Shown here: positions 35,099-43,791 of the stretch, in pieces
How positions within the stretch are numbered: the first letter of the stretch is position 1
Layout of the letters: every line of letters starts with the position of its first letter
Source of the DNA: Clostridia bacterium
Lineage (GTDB): Bacteria > Bacillota > Clostridia > Oscillospirales > Acutalibacteraceae
NCBI GenBank assembly: GCA_017625435.1
Contig: JAGAKX010000055.1
Location: 1 to 52,594 of the forward strand
DNA: 52,594 bases
Reading direction: 5' to 3'
Translations under genes and position numbers: made by a program
Notes under the pieces: model-generated
Database searches by the model: none
The model's input: the letters and a program-made list of their open reading frames with translations, nothing else
What the model was told of the DNA's origin: nothing

Positions 35099-36052
35099 AT
35101 GGCTAAAATTATAGGAGCAAAAATCCCCAACATTCCCTGGCAGGACAAGCCCGAGGGATACAGATATCCCGTGTGGAGATATGACGGCAATCCCATAATT
35201 ACAAGAGACAACCTTTATATGGCAAACAGCATTTTCAATTCCGCAGTTGTTCCCTTCGGTGATGGCTTTGCAGGTGTTTTTCGTGTTGACGTTATGAGCC
35301 GAGACCACACACTTGTAGTAGGCTACAGTAAGGACGCAATCAGCTGGGAGCTTGAAGAAAAGGTAATTTTCAGAGGCTATGACCCCCGTCTTTGCGAAAT
35401 TGACGGAAAATATTACCTTTCCTGGGTAAATCTCACTCCCCACGGTACAACAATCGGCATTGCATATACCACGGATTTCAAGGAATGGACTCAGCTTGAG
35501 GATGCCTGCTATCCCGTTGCACGTAACGGCGTACTCTTCCCCAGAAAGGTAAATGACGAATTCCTTCTTCTTATACGTCCCTGTGACAGAGGTCACACCC
35601 CCTACGGTGACATTTTCTTAAGCCACAGTAAGGACCTTACCTACTGGGGCAAGCACCGTTTTGTTATGAAGCCCGAAAAGAACTGGGAAATGACAAAGGT
35701 GGGAGCCGGCCCCACACCCATAGAAACAGACGAAGGCTGGCTTATGTTCTACCACGGTGTTCTTACCTCCTGCAACGGCTTTACATACGCAATGGGTGCC
35801 GCAATTCTCGATAAGGACGAGCCATGGAAGGTATTACACCGTGCAGACTGCTTCCTTCTTGCTCCCCACGAGCTCTACGAGTGCGTAGGCGACGTGCCCA
35901 ATGTTGTTTTCCCCTGTGCAGCCCTTTCATACAGCGAAACAGGCAGAATTGCTATTTACTACGGCGCCGCCGACACAACGGTTGCCCTCGCCTTCACCAC
36001 AGTTGATGAAACAATCGACTTCATCAAAAAGAACGATCTCTTAAAGAAATAA
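35099..36052 (+). CDS. GH130 family beta-mannoside phosphorylase
   Basis: A 317-residue five-bladed beta-propeller enzyme of glycoside hydrolase family 130. Most characterised members phosphorolyse beta-1,4- or beta-1,2-mannosides to mannose 1-phosphate. Family features include YPVWRYDGNPIITRD, FNSAVVPFGDGFAGVFRVD, GYDPRLCEIDGKYYLSW with the catalytic Asp, and GAGPTPIETDEGWLMFYHGV. It has no signal peptide, so it acts in the cytoplasm on imported oligosaccharides. GAGGAG precedes the ATG. No sugar transporter or regulator lies beside it, so the exact linkage is unknown. Confidence 0.88.
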   Translation: MAKIIGAKIPNIPWQDKPEGYRYPVWRYDGNPIITRDNLYMANSIFNSAVVPFGDGFAGVFRVDVMSRDHTLVVGYSKDAISWELEEKVIFRGYDPRLCEIDGKYYLSWVNLTPHGTTIGIAYTTDFKEWTQLEDACYPVARNGVLFPRKVNDEFLLLIRPCDRGHTPYGDIFLSHSKDLTYWGKHRFVMKPEKNWEMTKVGAGPTPIETDEGWLMFYHGVLTSCNGFTYAMGAAILDKDEPWKVLHRADCFLLAPHELYECVGDVPNVVFPCAALSYSETGRIAIYYGAADTTVALAFTTVDETIDFIKKNDLLKK

Positions 36053-36063
36053 AACAAAAAATA

Positions 36064-36091
36064 AGCCTGTCACTTTTCGGTGGCAGGTTTA
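36064..36091 (+). terminator. Intrinsic terminator after the GH130 gene
   Basis: CCTGTCAC (36066-36073) pairs with GTGGCAGG (36080-36087), followed by TTTAATTTT. Confidence 0.7.
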
Positions 36092-36097
36092 ATTTTC

Positions 36098-36305
36098 GTA
36101 GGGGAGGGGTTTCCCCTCCCGTTCAAAATGGTTGTAATTTTTTATGAACCAAAGTTACAGAAGTTATGTAACGGGCGGGATATCCCTCAGAAAAATAGTC
36201 GTCTTGCTTCCCTTGGAGCGGTCGCAATACTCCTTGTTTCTTCACCTCTTTCGTGTGCCTTCATCTGCCCCCGGCAGCGGCACACTCATTCGCCCCCGCC
36301 CCTAC
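36098..36305. mobile_element. Miniature element, type II, with a 119-bp block inside its right palindrome
   Basis: An intact left palindrome at 36098-36121 and the type II core (GGTTGTAATTTTTTATGAAC, AAAGTTACAGAAG) come first. The right palindrome follows, with arms CGGGCGGG (36172) and CGCCCCTAC (to 36305) separated by the 119-bp block. The 208-bp total equals that of the element at 20933, but there the block is in the left palindrome. Confidence 0.65.
36183..36301. repeat. 119-bp repeat block, copy 2
   Basis: 117/119 identical to 20947-21065 on the same strand, including the nested hairpin (36253-36285). Its position within the host element differs from that of copy 1. Confidence 0.8.
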
Positions 36306-36333
36306 CGATAAATTGTGCTTTGCGGCATAATAA

Positions 36334-36370
36334 TAAAAAAATACCTGTCACATAAAGCGTGGCAGGTATC
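36334..36370 (-). terminator. Terminator of the recA-comEB operon
   Basis: The stem ATACCTGTCAC...GTGGCAGGTAT (36341-36369) is followed on the minus strand by TTTTTTTATTATT. It is the first strong hairpin after comEB. Confidence 0.75.
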
Positions 36371-36415
36371 AGTAATTTAATTTGTGCGTCAAAGAGGGTG
36401 CTTTGTGCACTTTTT

Positions 36416-36904
36416 TCAATAGCCGAGCTTTCCGATGAGGGACTCATCATCCTCAATCCAATCGGAAACGGGGATAATTCTGTAATTATCCTTATCGTCG
36501 CGGATAATTACCTCCTTGATGCCGGCATTGATGACCATTCTCTTACACATACTGCAGCAGCAGGAGTTGGAAACATAGCTGCCGTCGGCAACCTCAACAC
36601 CCGTAAGGTAAAGAGTTGCATCAATCATCTTGTCACGTGATGCGCTTATAATGGCATTTGCCTCTGCGTGTACGGAACGGCAAAGCTCATATCTTTCGCC
36701 TCTGGGAATCTGTAGCTCCGTGCGGATGCAGTAGCCAAGGTCCGTGCAGTTCTTTCTGCCTCGGGGAGCTCCCACATAGCCTGTGGAAATAACCTCGTCA
36801 TTTTTTACAATAACTGCGCCGTAACGTCTGCGAAGGCAGGTTGTGCGCTGTGAAACAATTTCTGCAAGGTCAAGGTAATAGTTTATTTTGTCTCTGCGTT
36901 CCAT
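36416..36904 (-). CDS. dCMP deaminase (ComEB-like)
   Basis: A 162-residue zinc-dependent deoxycytidylate deaminase, converting dCMP to dUMP for thymidylate synthesis. The zinc motif HAEANAI (catalytic Glu, His ligand) and the second ligand cluster SCCCSMCKRMVINAGIKEV are visible; the usual Pro-Cys of PCxxC is replaced by Cys-Cys. The frame extends 34 codons upstream into pgsA, but AAAGGATT supports the ATG at 36902-36904. It is the last gene of the minus-strand recA-recX-rimO-pgsA-comEB run, 20 bases after pgsA. Confidence 0.88.
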   Translation of the reverse strand: MERRDKINYYLDLAEIVSQRTTCLRRRYGAVIVKNDEVISTGYVGAPRGRKNCTDLGYCIRTELQIPRGERYELCRSVHAEANAIISASRDKMIDATLYLTGVEVADGSYVSNSCCCSMCKRMVINAGIKEVIIRDDKDNYRIIPVSDWIEDDESLIGKLGY

Positions 36905-36924
36905 AATAAGCAATCCTTTACAAA

Positions 36925-37491
36925 TTATTTGCTGAAATCTATCTGCTTTACACCGTCTTTGATGTAAATAACACCTGAAATTACTGCAAGCACGGCAGTT
37001 ATCCACAAAAGCACCTGAGAAATCACATTAAGGGGGAAGCTCTCGGGAAGAATGCCCGTTGAATTTATTGCCATAAAAAGCATAATGAGTATGGTTGATA
37101 CCATCTGTGAAACGGTCTTTGCCTTGCCCCAGATGTTAGCAGGGATAACGACACCCTGAGCGGAGGCGGCAAGTCTTACGCTCGTTACGGCAAATTCTCT
37201 CGTCAGAACAATAAAAACTATGTAAAGACTGCAAAGACCTTCATTCATAAGAGCTAAAAGTGCCGCCGTTGTCAGCATTTTGTCGGCAACGGGGTCTGCA
37301 AGCTTGCCGAAGGTGGTAATAAGATTGTACTTACGGGCAATTTTTCCGTCAAGAAAATCAGTAATACACCCCAGTACGTAAACCGCAAGTCCGATAAAAT
37401 AATGATAGGGAATAAAGGGTGCCATAAACACAAAAAGGAAAAGGGGTGTCAGCACCATTCTTACAATTGTGAGCTTGTTTGGTAAGTTCAT
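36925..37491 (-). CDS. pgsA: CDP-diacylglycerol-glycerol-3-phosphate 3-phosphatidyltransferase
   Basis: A 188-residue membrane enzyme making phosphatidylglycerol phosphate. The CDP-alcohol phosphotransferase motif is complete: DFLDGKIAR followed by FGKLADPVADK (about 42-68), with all catalytic Asp residues. About five transmembrane segments surround it. GAGAGG precedes the ATG. It lies 21 bases after rimO and 20 before comEB. pgsA next to rimO and recA is a common Firmicutes arrangement. Confidence 0.93.
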   Translation of the reverse strand: MNLPNKLTIVRMVLTPLFLFVFMAPFIPYHYFIGLAVYVLGCITDFLDGKIARKYNLITTFGKLADPVADKMLTTAALLALMNEGLCSLYIVFIVLTREFAVTSVRLAASAQGVVIPANIWGKAKTVSQMVSTILIMLFMAINSTGILPESFPLNVISQVLLWITAVLAVISGVIYIKDGVKQIDFSK

Positions 37492-37512
37492 AATAATCCT
37501 CTCAGAAATAAA

Positions 37513-38841
37513 TTAAAAATCAGCTGTGCCTATAAGGTCATATTCGTCTGTGGCGGTAATAAGCACGTCCACGGTTTCACCGATGCCAAGCTCCTTTTCG
37601 GAAACAAAGTTAATGCCCGAGTCAATTTCGGGAGCATCCATCCAGGTTCTGCCCGAATAACTGTCCGAATAGGGGTCATAGCCCTCAATGACACATCTTA
37701 CGGTCTTGCCGAGAAGTGCTTCGAGCTTATCCGTAAAAATGCCGTACTGCTGTTCCATTATAATTTCGCCTCTGCGAACGGCCGTTTCGGCATCAACTCT
37801 GTCGGGGAGCTTTTCTGCAGGAGTGCCGTCCTCGGGTGAGTAGGAGAAGCAGCCCAGTCTGTCAAAGCGTGCATCATTTACAAACTGTGAAAGAATCTCG
37901 AAATCCTCCTCGGTTTCTCCGGGGAAGCCTGTAATAAAGGTTGTTCTTAAAATGCAGTCGGGCATATATGAACGGATTTTTTCAATAAGTGCCAGAAGGG
38001 ACTTGTGGTCGCCGTGTCTGTTCATGGCTTTAAGAATCTTTCCCGAAGCGTGCTGAAGGGGAAGGTCTATGTAATGAAGGACCTTTTCACAGTCACGCAT
38101 AGCTTCTAAGAGAGAATCCGTGATTCTGTCGGGGTAGCAGTAGAGAAGTCTTATCCACTCCAGCTCCTCAATTTTATTCAGCTCATAAAGGAGCTCGTGA
38201 AGGCAGGGCTTTCCGTAAATATCGTCACCGTAGCGTGTGGTATCCTGAGCAATTACAATAAGCTCTCTGACACCTGACTGTGCCAGAGCCTTTGCTTCAA
38301 GGATGATATCCTCCTTCTTACGGCTTCTGAAGGGTCCTCTTATGGAGGGAATCGCACAGTAGGTACAGCAGTTTGAACAGCCGTCCGAAATTTTAAGATA
38401 TGCCCAGTGTGAGGGTGTTGTAAGAATTCTCTTACCGCAAAGGGGAAGCTTTTCTTTTTCGGGGTAACGGCTTTTTTCCGTGCCCTTTATAACATTATTT
38501 ACAAATTCAACAATATCGCCGTTTACACCGAGGCCCCCCACAGCGTCAACCTCGGGGATTTCTTTAAGGATTTCGTCACGGTAACGCTCGGCAAGACAGC
38601 CGATAACAATAATTTTGCCCACGGCACCGTCTTCCTTGTATTCAACCATCTGCAGAATATTGTCAATTGCCTCCTGCTTGGCAGCTTCAATGAAACCGCA
38701 GGTGTTGATGATTACAATATCAGCCCCGTAAGCGGTGTCAATAATCTGAAAGCCTGCTGCATCCAGCTTTTCGAGCATAAGCTCGGAGTCAACCTGATTC
38801 TTGGGACAGCCAAGGGAAATAAAGCCTATTTTTTCGTGCAT
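37513..38841 (-). CDS. rimO: Ribosomal protein S12 methylthiotransferase RimO
   Basis: A 442-residue radical-SAM enzyme that methylthiolates an Asp of ribosomal protein S12. The N-terminal MTTase domain begins IGFISLGCPKNQVDSE, the RimO form that distinguishes it from MiaB. The radical-SAM CxxxCxxC is in SDGCSNCCTYCAIPSIRG (about 147-164). The C-terminal TRAM domain covers about the last 65 residues. TAGGTAG precedes the ATG. It starts eight bases after recX. Confidence 0.93.
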   Translation of the reverse strand: MHEKIGFISLGCPKNQVDSELMLEKLDAAGFQIIDTAYGADIVIINTCGFIEAAKQEAIDNILQMVEYKEDGAVGKIIVIGCLAERYRDEILKEIPEVDAVGGLGVNGDIVEFVNNVIKGTEKSRYPEKEKLPLCGKRILTTPSHWAYLKISDGCSNCCTYCAIPSIRGPFRSRKKEDIILEAKALAQSGVRELIVIAQDTTRYGDDIYGKPCLHELLYELNKIEELEWIRLLYCYPDRITDSLLEAMRDCEKVLHYIDLPLQHASGKILKAMNRHGDHKSLLALIEKIRSYMPDCILRTTFITGFPGETEEDFEILSQFVNDARFDRLGCFSYSPEDGTPAEKLPDRVDAETAVRRGEIIMEQQYGIFTDKLEALLGKTVRCVIEGYDPYSDSYSGRTWMDAPEIDSGINFVSEKELGIGETVDVLITATDEYDLIGTADF

Positions 38842-38849
38842 AATACTAC

Positions 38850-39446
38850 CTACTCGTAAACGTTTATATGTTTTGAAATATCGGAAAATGAATAGCCCAT
38901 ATTAAGAAGCCGTCTTATAACACGGTCCTTCTCCTTTGGTGTGCTGTCATTTGTCAGGTGATATTTCTCAATTACTTTAATTATACCGATTTCTCTGTCA
39001 ATATCAAGAGAATTTACCGCTTTTTCGGCAGTATCGGCTGCAATTCCGCGGTTTTTTAATTCAATTATTATCCTTTTGGGGGCAAATCCCTTTCTGCGGT
39101 ATAATTCCTCAGCATACATAAAGGCAAATTTTTCGTCGTCAAGAAGCTTCAGTTCCCGTAATTTCCCAATTGCGTGATGTACCGCTTCCTCTGAAAATTT
39201 CTGCTTTAATTTGCTCTTTAATTCAAATTCCGAGTGTGCCCGAAGAGAGAGCATCCTCATGGCAGAGTCGAAAGCCTGTGAGCAGTCCGCCTCACTTTTA
39301 AGTCCCTCCAGCTCCTCCTCTGTCACATCGTCCCCCTCGCGGAAACGGGAAGAGTACCATATAACGGCAGGGACGGTGAACAAAAATTCACCGTCTGCGT
39401 ATATCTTTATTTTATTGTTTTTAGTTGCAGAAATTCCTAATTCCAT
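38850..39446 (-). CDS. recX: Regulatory protein RecX
   Basis: A 198-residue helical-repeat protein that modulates RecA filaments. Family segments are AMRMLSLRAHSEFELKSKLK, LRELKLLDDEKFAFMYAEEL and VIRRLLNMGYSFSDIS near the C-terminus. Its ATG shares one base with the recA stop (TGATG) and no independent ribosome site is visible, so it is translationally coupled to recA. Confidence 0.9.
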   Translation of the reverse strand: MELGISATKNNKIKIYADGEFLFTVPAVIWYSSRFREGDDVTEEELEGLKSEADCSQAFDSAMRMLSLRAHSEFELKSKLKQKFSEEAVHHAIGKLRELKLLDDEKFAFMYAEELYRRKGFAPKRIIIELKNRGIAADTAEKAVNSLDIDREIGIIKVIEKYHLTNDSTPKEKDRVIRRLLNMGYSFSDISKHINVYE

Positions 39447-40549
39447 CAGTCTGCGGCAATATCAATCTTGATTTTGGGGAGCTTGCCGTTGTTGGGTGCA
39501 AGAATGTCGTCATCGTCATCCTGAACTTTGGGCTTTGCAGCGCCTGCCCCTGCCTTTTTGGGCTTGAAGGCATCGCTCGTTCTTACCTTTTCCTCAACCT
39601 CTCTTGCGAAATCGGGATTATTTGCAATATACTGTCTTGCGTTGTCTCTGCCCTGTCCGATTCTCTGCTCACCGTAGGAGAACCATGCACCGCTCTTATG
39701 AATAATGTCAAGCTCTACTGCAATGTCAAGAAGCTCTGACTCCTTGGAAATGCCTTTGCCGTACATAATGTCAAATTCAGCCTCTCTGAAGGGAGGAGCC
39801 AGCTTGTTCTTTACAATCTTTGCTCTTGTTCTTGAGCCTACGAATTCGTTGCCGGGAGCCTTTATTTGCTCGGTCTTTCTTACATCAATTCTCATTGAAG
39901 CATAGAACTTGAGCGCACGACCACCGGTGGTAACCTCGGGATTACCGTACATAACGCCAACCTTTTCGCGGAGCTGATTTATAAATATAACAATAGTGTT
40001 TGAACGGGAAATTGCACCTGCAAGCTTTCTTAATGCCTGAGACATAAGACGTGCGTGAAGACCTACGTGGCTGTCACCCATTTCACCCTCGATTTCGGCA
40101 CGGGGAACAAGGGCTGCAACGGAGTCGATAACGATAACGTCAAGTGCGCCTGAGCGTGTAAGGTATTCTGCAATTTCAAGTGCCTGCTCGCCGTTGTCGG
40201 GCTGTGAAACAAGAAGGGAATCAACGTCAACGCCCAGAGCCTCCGCATAAGTGGGGTCGAGTGCGTGCTCGGCATCAATGAAAGCTGCCTCACCGCCGTT
40301 TTTCTGTGCTTCCGCAACAACGTGAAGAGCAAGAGTTGTTTTACCTGAGGATTCGGGGCCGTAGATTTCAACAATTCTTCCCTTGGGAAGACCGCCGATA
40401 CCCGTAGCCTGGTCAAGCATAATGGAGCCTGTTGAAATAGCCTCCACATTGAGGGCATTTGTCTGACCGAGACGCATAATAGCGCCCTTTCCGTACTGCT
40501 TTTCTATCTGCTGAAGAGCGGTTTCAAGTGCTTTTGACTTATCTGCCAT
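39446..40549 (-). CDS. recA: Recombinase RecA
   Basis: A 367-residue recombinase for strand exchange and LexA cleavage. It begins [20 protein letters not shown]. Walker A is [14 protein letters not shown] (about 66-79), with [12 protein letters not shown], the L2-loop region [20 protein letters not shown] and [14 protein letters not shown] following. The tail (about 335-367) is acidic (QDDDDDIL). AAAGGAA precedes the ATG. A LexA-type box lies between the promoter and the start, and recX, rimO, pgsA and comEB follow closely. Confidence 0.97.
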   Translation of the reverse strand: MADKSKALETALQQIEKQYGKGAIMRLGQTNALNVEAISTGSIMLDQATGIGGLPKGRIVEIYGPESSGKTTLALHVVAEAQKNGGEAAFIDAEHALDPTYAEALGVDVDSLLVSQPDNGEQALEIAEYLTRSGALDVIVIDSVAALVPRAEIEGEMGDSHVGLHARLMSQALRKLAGAISRSNTIVIFINQLREKVGVMYGNPEVTTGGRALKFYASMRIDVRKTEQIKAPGNEFVGSRTRAKIVKNKLAPPFREAEFDIMYGKGISKESELLDIAVELDIIHKSGAWFSYGEQRIGQGRDNARQYIANNPDFAREVEEKVRTSDAFKPKKAGAGAAKPKVQDDDDDILAPNNGKLPKIKIDIAAD

Positions 40550-40568
40550 TTCGTGATTTCCTTTCGTA

Positions 40569-40582
40569 TGAACATTTGTTCG
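40569..40582 (-). promoter_or_regulatory. LexA (SOS) box upstream of recA
   Basis: On the minus strand CGAACAAATGTTCA, one base from the Firmicutes consensus CGAACNNNNGTTCG. It lies nine bases downstream of the -10 element, a position suited to repression. Confidence 0.88.
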
Positions 40583-40590
40583 ATGAATTG

Positions 40591-40619
40591 ATTATATATT
40601 AATCTGTCTTAAAATGCAA
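40591..40619 (-). promoter_or_regulatory. Promoter of recA
   Basis: On the minus strand TTGCAT (40614-40619), 17-base spacer, TATAAT (40591-40596). Confidence 0.8.
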
Positions 40620-40627
40620 TAGGTTTT

Positions 40628-41509
40628 TCAGTTTTTTGCAACATTTTTTTTGTATTGCTTAGGCGAGCAGTTTTTTTGCTTCTTGAATACGTTTATGAAG
40701 TGGCTCGAGGAGGAAAAGCCCAGCTTTTCCGAAATCTCCTGAATGCTGTCGGGGGATGTGAGAAGAAGCTTCTGCGCCTCGTTTATTTTAAGGTAATTTA
40801 TGTATTCCTTGAAGCTCATATTCATAGTCTGCTTGAAGGACCGTGAAAAATAGCTGTAGCTTATACCGAAGCGGTCCGCAACGTCCTTTTCGCTGACAGA
40901 AACGAAATTCTCATTAATATACTGCAGTACATTGCTCATAGTCTGCTGAATGTTGGCACCCGTAACGGATGCCTTGACGGCAAAGCCCTTGTCGCTTAAA
41001 TATTTCACAACAAAGCGTATTACCTTCAGAACATCTGCTTTAAGTGCTAATTCAAAGCCCACACCCTTTTCGTTCCACTCATTTATTGCATCAAAGAGAA
41101 GGGCGGGTATTCCTGCCGCATCGGCAAATGCCTTGCTGTAGACTCTGGGCTGATCGCTTTTTTCATTGAGAAAGGGAAGAATATACCTTGTTTCCCCCGG
41201 TGTCTGCTGGAAGGTGCACAGAAGCTTCGGAGTGAATTTTATTACAATATAACGGCTTTCATCTGCCACGGATTCAAGGCGGTGGCTTTCATTGGAGTTT
41301 ATTATAATAAGCTCGCCCTCGTCGAATTCAAAAAGCTTGTCGTTAAGCCATATATTCATTTTTCCTTTTGTAAGATAGAGCATTTCGAGAAATTCGTGAT
41401 AATGGGCAAAATGGTCGGGGTCGTCGACAGCTTTAACCATTTCGATACATTCCACGGGCACGGTAACGCCGTCAACGTCCTTTGCTTTTTCTAAAACTGC
41501 TTTTTTCAT
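40628..41509 (-). CDS. AraC-family transcriptional regulator with cupin sensor domain
   Basis: A 293-residue protein. The N-terminal cupin-like ligand domain (about 25-130) contains YHEFLEMLYLTKGKMNIWLN and SNESHRLES. The C-terminal pair of helix-turn-helices (about 190-290) contains KDVADRFGISYSYFSRSFKQ and the hallmark IQEISEKLGFSSSSHFINVF. Such regulators usually respond to a sugar. GGTGAT precedes the ATG. It is divergent from the ThuA-like gene across 108 bases, so that gene is its most likely target. Confidence 0.88.
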   Translation of the reverse strand: MKKAVLEKAKDVDGVTVPVECIEMVKAVDDPDHFAHYHEFLEMLYLTKGKMNIWLNDKLFEFDEGELIIINSNESHRLESVADESRYIVIKFTPKLLCTFQQTPGETRYILPFLNEKSDQPRVYSKAFADAAGIPALLFDAINEWNEKGVGFELALKADVLKVIRFVVKYLSDKGFAVKASVTGANIQQTMSNVLQYINENFVSVSEKDVADRFGISYSYFSRSFKQTMNMSFKEYINYLKINEAQKLLLTSPDSIQEISEKLGFSSSSHFINVFKKQKNCSPKQYKKNVAKN

Positions 41510-41574
41510 ACGATATCACCACAAATTTATGTAACTTTTGTATAATATAATAATAGCAAAAATTTTCACTTAAT

Positions 41575-41582
41575 GCTATACT
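41575..41582 (+). promoter_or_regulatory. Extended -10 promoter of the ThuA-like gene
   Basis: TGC-TATACT with no recognisable -35 at 17 bases. This fits an activator-dependent promoter; the divergent AraC regulator is the candidate activator. Confidence 0.45.
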
Positions 41583-41617
41583 TTTTTAAAGAAAAACAAA
41601 ATAAAGGAGCATAGATT

Positions 41618-42334
41618 ATGATAAGAGTTCTTGTATGGAATGAATTCAGACACGAAAAGGATCCCGGATGTAAGGCAAGTGAGATTTACCCCGACGGTAT
41701 TCACGCCTGCATTGCAGAATTCCTGGGCAAGGAAGAGGATATTGTTGTAAAAACCGCAACCCTTGACGATGAAAACTGCGGTATCACAAAAGAAATCCTT
41801 CGTGAAACAGATGTTATTATCTGGTGGGGACATTGCCACCACGACAAGGTTCCCGATGAGGTTGCCGCTTTGGTTCAGGAAGAGGTCTTAAACGGAATGG
41901 GAGCAATTTTCCTTCACTCTGCCCACAAATCAAAGCCCTTTATGCGCCTTATGGGAACAAGCTGTTCCCTTACCTGGAGAGAGTCTGACGATATGGAAAG
42001 AGTATGGGTATCCGCTCCCGGCCATCCTATAGCTCAGGGCCTCGGCAGATTCTTCGAGCTTCCCGGTGAAGAGACCTACGGTGAGCCCTTCGGTGTACCT
42101 GCTCCCGATGAAACCGTATTTGTCGGTTGGTATGATGCAGGTGAGGTTTTCCGCTCGGGACTTACTTACGTAAGAGAAAGAGGAAAGGTGTTCTATTTCC
42201 AGCCCGGACACGAGACCTATCCTACCTATAAAGACCCCAACGTGCAGAAAATCATCACAAATGCAGTACGCTGGGCAAAGCCCGTCAGCCGTATTGACAA
42301 CTGTATGGACTGTCCCTGGGTGCCCAAACTGTGA
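41618..42334 (+). CDS. ThuA-domain protein (trehalose-utilisation type)
   Basis: A 238-residue protein with a ThuA fold, a class I glutamine-amidotransferase-like domain lacking the catalytic nucleophile. Members are linked to trehalose or other sugar use but have no agreed reaction. Features are VLVWNEFRHEK, the DVIIWWGHCHHDKVPDEV segment, GMGAIFLHSAHKSKPFMRLM, and YFQPGHETYPTYKDPNVQKI near the end. The HCHH and GHE motifs suggest metal binding. AAAGGAG precedes the ATG. It is followed by a strong terminator, so it is monocistronic under the divergent AraC gene. Confidence 0.85.
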   Translation: MIRVLVWNEFRHEKDPGCKASEIYPDGIHACIAEFLGKEEDIVVKTATLDDENCGITKEILRETDVIIWWGHCHHDKVPDEVAALVQEEVLNGMGAIFLHSAHKSKPFMRLMGTSCSLTWRESDDMERVWVSAPGHPIAQGLGRFFELPGEETYGEPFGVPAPDETVFVGWYDAGEVFRSGLTYVRERGKVFYFQPGHETYPTYKDPNVQKIITNAVRWAKPVSRIDNCMDCPWVPKL

Positions 42335-42377
42335 AAATACGAATAAATCCCCGTTTTTAACGCACAGGTAATATCTG

Positions 42378-42417
42378 CGGATATCAGCCAATCTCGGTTG
42401 ATGTCCGTATTTTTTTT
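42378..42417 (+). terminator. Intrinsic terminator after the ThuA-like gene
   Basis: CGGATATCAGCC (42378-42389) pairs with GGTTGATGTCCG (42396-42407) with G-U pairs, followed by TAT and eight T residues. Confidence 0.8.
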
Positions 42418-42422
42418 ATCTT

Positions 42423-42572
42423 GTAGGGGACGGCGTCCTCGACGTCCCGTTTTCGGTGGAGTAAATTGTCTGTGTTGAAATCCTGTGTTATATAATAATG
42501 TGCCTCGCAGGGGTTTAATTTTTTGTAAATTTATTTTTATCCTTGCGGGATGTCGGGGACGCCATCCCCTAC
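42423..42572. mobile_element. Composite palindrome-ended miniature element, type I
   Basis: Palindromes at 42423-42449 and 42546-42572 with the type I core word AATGTGCCTC at about 42498-42507. A second short word, AAGGCACATTTT, appears at 42598. Confidence 0.7.
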
Positions 42573-42644
42573 AATGTAAAGGCGAAAATCTTCTCTGAAG
42601 GCACATTTTTTGCTGTTTGATAAAATAAAATTTTCTGTTTTTTC

Positions 42645-42673
42645 TTGCAAACGTGCCGCTTTGGTGCTACAAT
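42645..42673 (+). promoter_or_regulatory. Promoter of azlCD
   Basis: TTGCAA (42645-42650), 17-base spacer, TACAAT (42668-42673) with a TGC extension. Confidence 0.75.
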
Positions 42674-42709
42674 TCTTTCCTGTAGTTTATATATCGAGGG
42701 AAATTCAAA

Positions 42710-43453
42710 TTGAACGCAAAATATTCATTCAAGGAAAACAAAAAAGCATTTCTTGCGGGGCTGAAGGACGGCTTTCCCATAGGTCTCGGTTATTTTGCCG
42801 TTGCCTTTTCATTGGGAGTGCTTGCTAAAGAAGCAGGGCTTTCCGCCTTTCAGGGCTTTCTTGCAAGTGCGCTGTGTGCGGCATCGGCAGGCGAGTACGT
42901 GGCATTTACCTTAATTGCCGCAAATGCCTCTTATCTTGAAATGGCAATAGCCACCTTTGTTGCCAACGCAAGGTATCTTCTTATGTCCTGTGCCTTAAGT
43001 CAGAAGGCAGACCCCAAAATGCCCTTTATTCACAGACCGCTTTCGGCTATGTACGTAACGGACGAGCTTTTCGGTATTTCAATTGCAAGAGAGGGCTTTT
43101 TCAACCCCTGGTACCATTACGGCGGCTCTCTTACGGCAGTACCCCTGTGGGCAATAGGAACTGCGGCAGGTGTTATTGCAGGAAATATTCTTCCCGTATC
43201 CGTTGTAAGTGCCCTTTCCGTTGCCCTTTACGGTATGTTTATGGCAGTTTTTATCCCCCCTGCAAAAAAGGATAAGGTTATCGCAGGTCTTGTTGTCGTA
43301 AGCTTCCTTTTAAGCTATATTGCAAGTATTCTTCCCGTAATTTCCAACATTGCCGAGGGCACAAGAACAATTATTCTGACGGTAATTATAGCCGGTGCGG
43401 CGGCAATTCTCTTCCCGAGAAAGGACGAAGAGGAGGTAAACGCCAATGGATAA
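42710..43453 (+). CDS. azlC: AzlC-family branched-chain amino acid exporter, large subunit
   Basis: A 247-residue membrane protein of the AzlC family (Pfam AzlC; LIV-E type two-component exporters), which exports branched-chain amino acids and analogues such as azaleucine. The family start FLAGLKDGFPIGLGYFAVAF is clear, followed by SALCAASAGEYVAFTLIAAN and a YVTDELFGISIA segment. The start is a TTG at 42710 with GAGGG nine bases upstream; no ATG fits. Its last eight bases overlap azlD. Confidence 0.92.
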   Translation: MNAKYSFKENKKAFLAGLKDGFPIGLGYFAVAFSLGVLAKEAGLSAFQGFLASALCAASAGEYVAFTLIAANASYLEMAIATFVANARYLLMSCALSQKADPKMPFIHRPLSAMYVTDELFGISIAREGFFNPWYHYGGSLTAVPLWAIGTAAGVIAGNILPVSVVSALSVALYGMFMAVFIPPAKKDKVIAGLVVVSFLLSYIASILPVISNIAEGTRTIILTVIIAGAAAILFPRKDEEEVNANG

Positions 43454-43763
43454 AAATATTTATATATATATCCTTATTATGGGTGCGGTGTCATATCTTA
43501 TAAGGGCAATTCCCATGACACTTCTGAGAAAGCCTATAAAAAACCGCTTTGTAAAATCCTTTCTTTATTATGTTCCCTATGTTACCCTGGCTGTTATGAC
43601 CTTCCCGGCAATAATCAATGCAACCGGGACCCCCATATCGGGTATTTTAGCCCTTATTGTGGGAATTGTCACGGCGGCAATAGGCTTTAATCTTATAAAG
43701 GTTGCCGTTTCCTGCTGCGTAACCGTGTTTATTGCAGAGCTTATAATCACATACCTTATTTAA
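43446..43763 (+). CDS. azlD: AzlD-family branched-chain amino acid exporter, small subunit
   Basis: A 105-residue protein with about four transmembrane segments matching AzlD: IYILIMGAVSYLIRAIPMTL at the start, the FLYYVPYVTLAVMTFPAII segment in the middle. It partners AzlC. The ATG lies within the end of azlC, so the two are translationally coupled. A terminator overlaps the stop codon. Confidence 0.92.
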   Translation: MDKNIYIYILIMGAVSYLIRAIPMTLLRKPIKNRFVKSFLYYVPYVTLAVMTFPAIINATGTPISGILALIVGIVTAAIGFNLIKVAVSCCVTVFIAELIITYLI

Positions 43764-43791
43764 GAAGCCGTAACAGGCTTCTTTTTTTTTG
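43762..43791 (+). terminator. Intrinsic terminator after azlD
   Basis: AAGAAGCC (43762-43769) / GGCTTCTT (43776-43783) with a six-base loop, then a T run. Confidence 0.88.

Noticed and set aside
36998..37006. TTATCCACA, a consensus DnaA box, inside pgsA
   Set aside because: A single copy within a coding region encoding conserved residues; no cluster around it.
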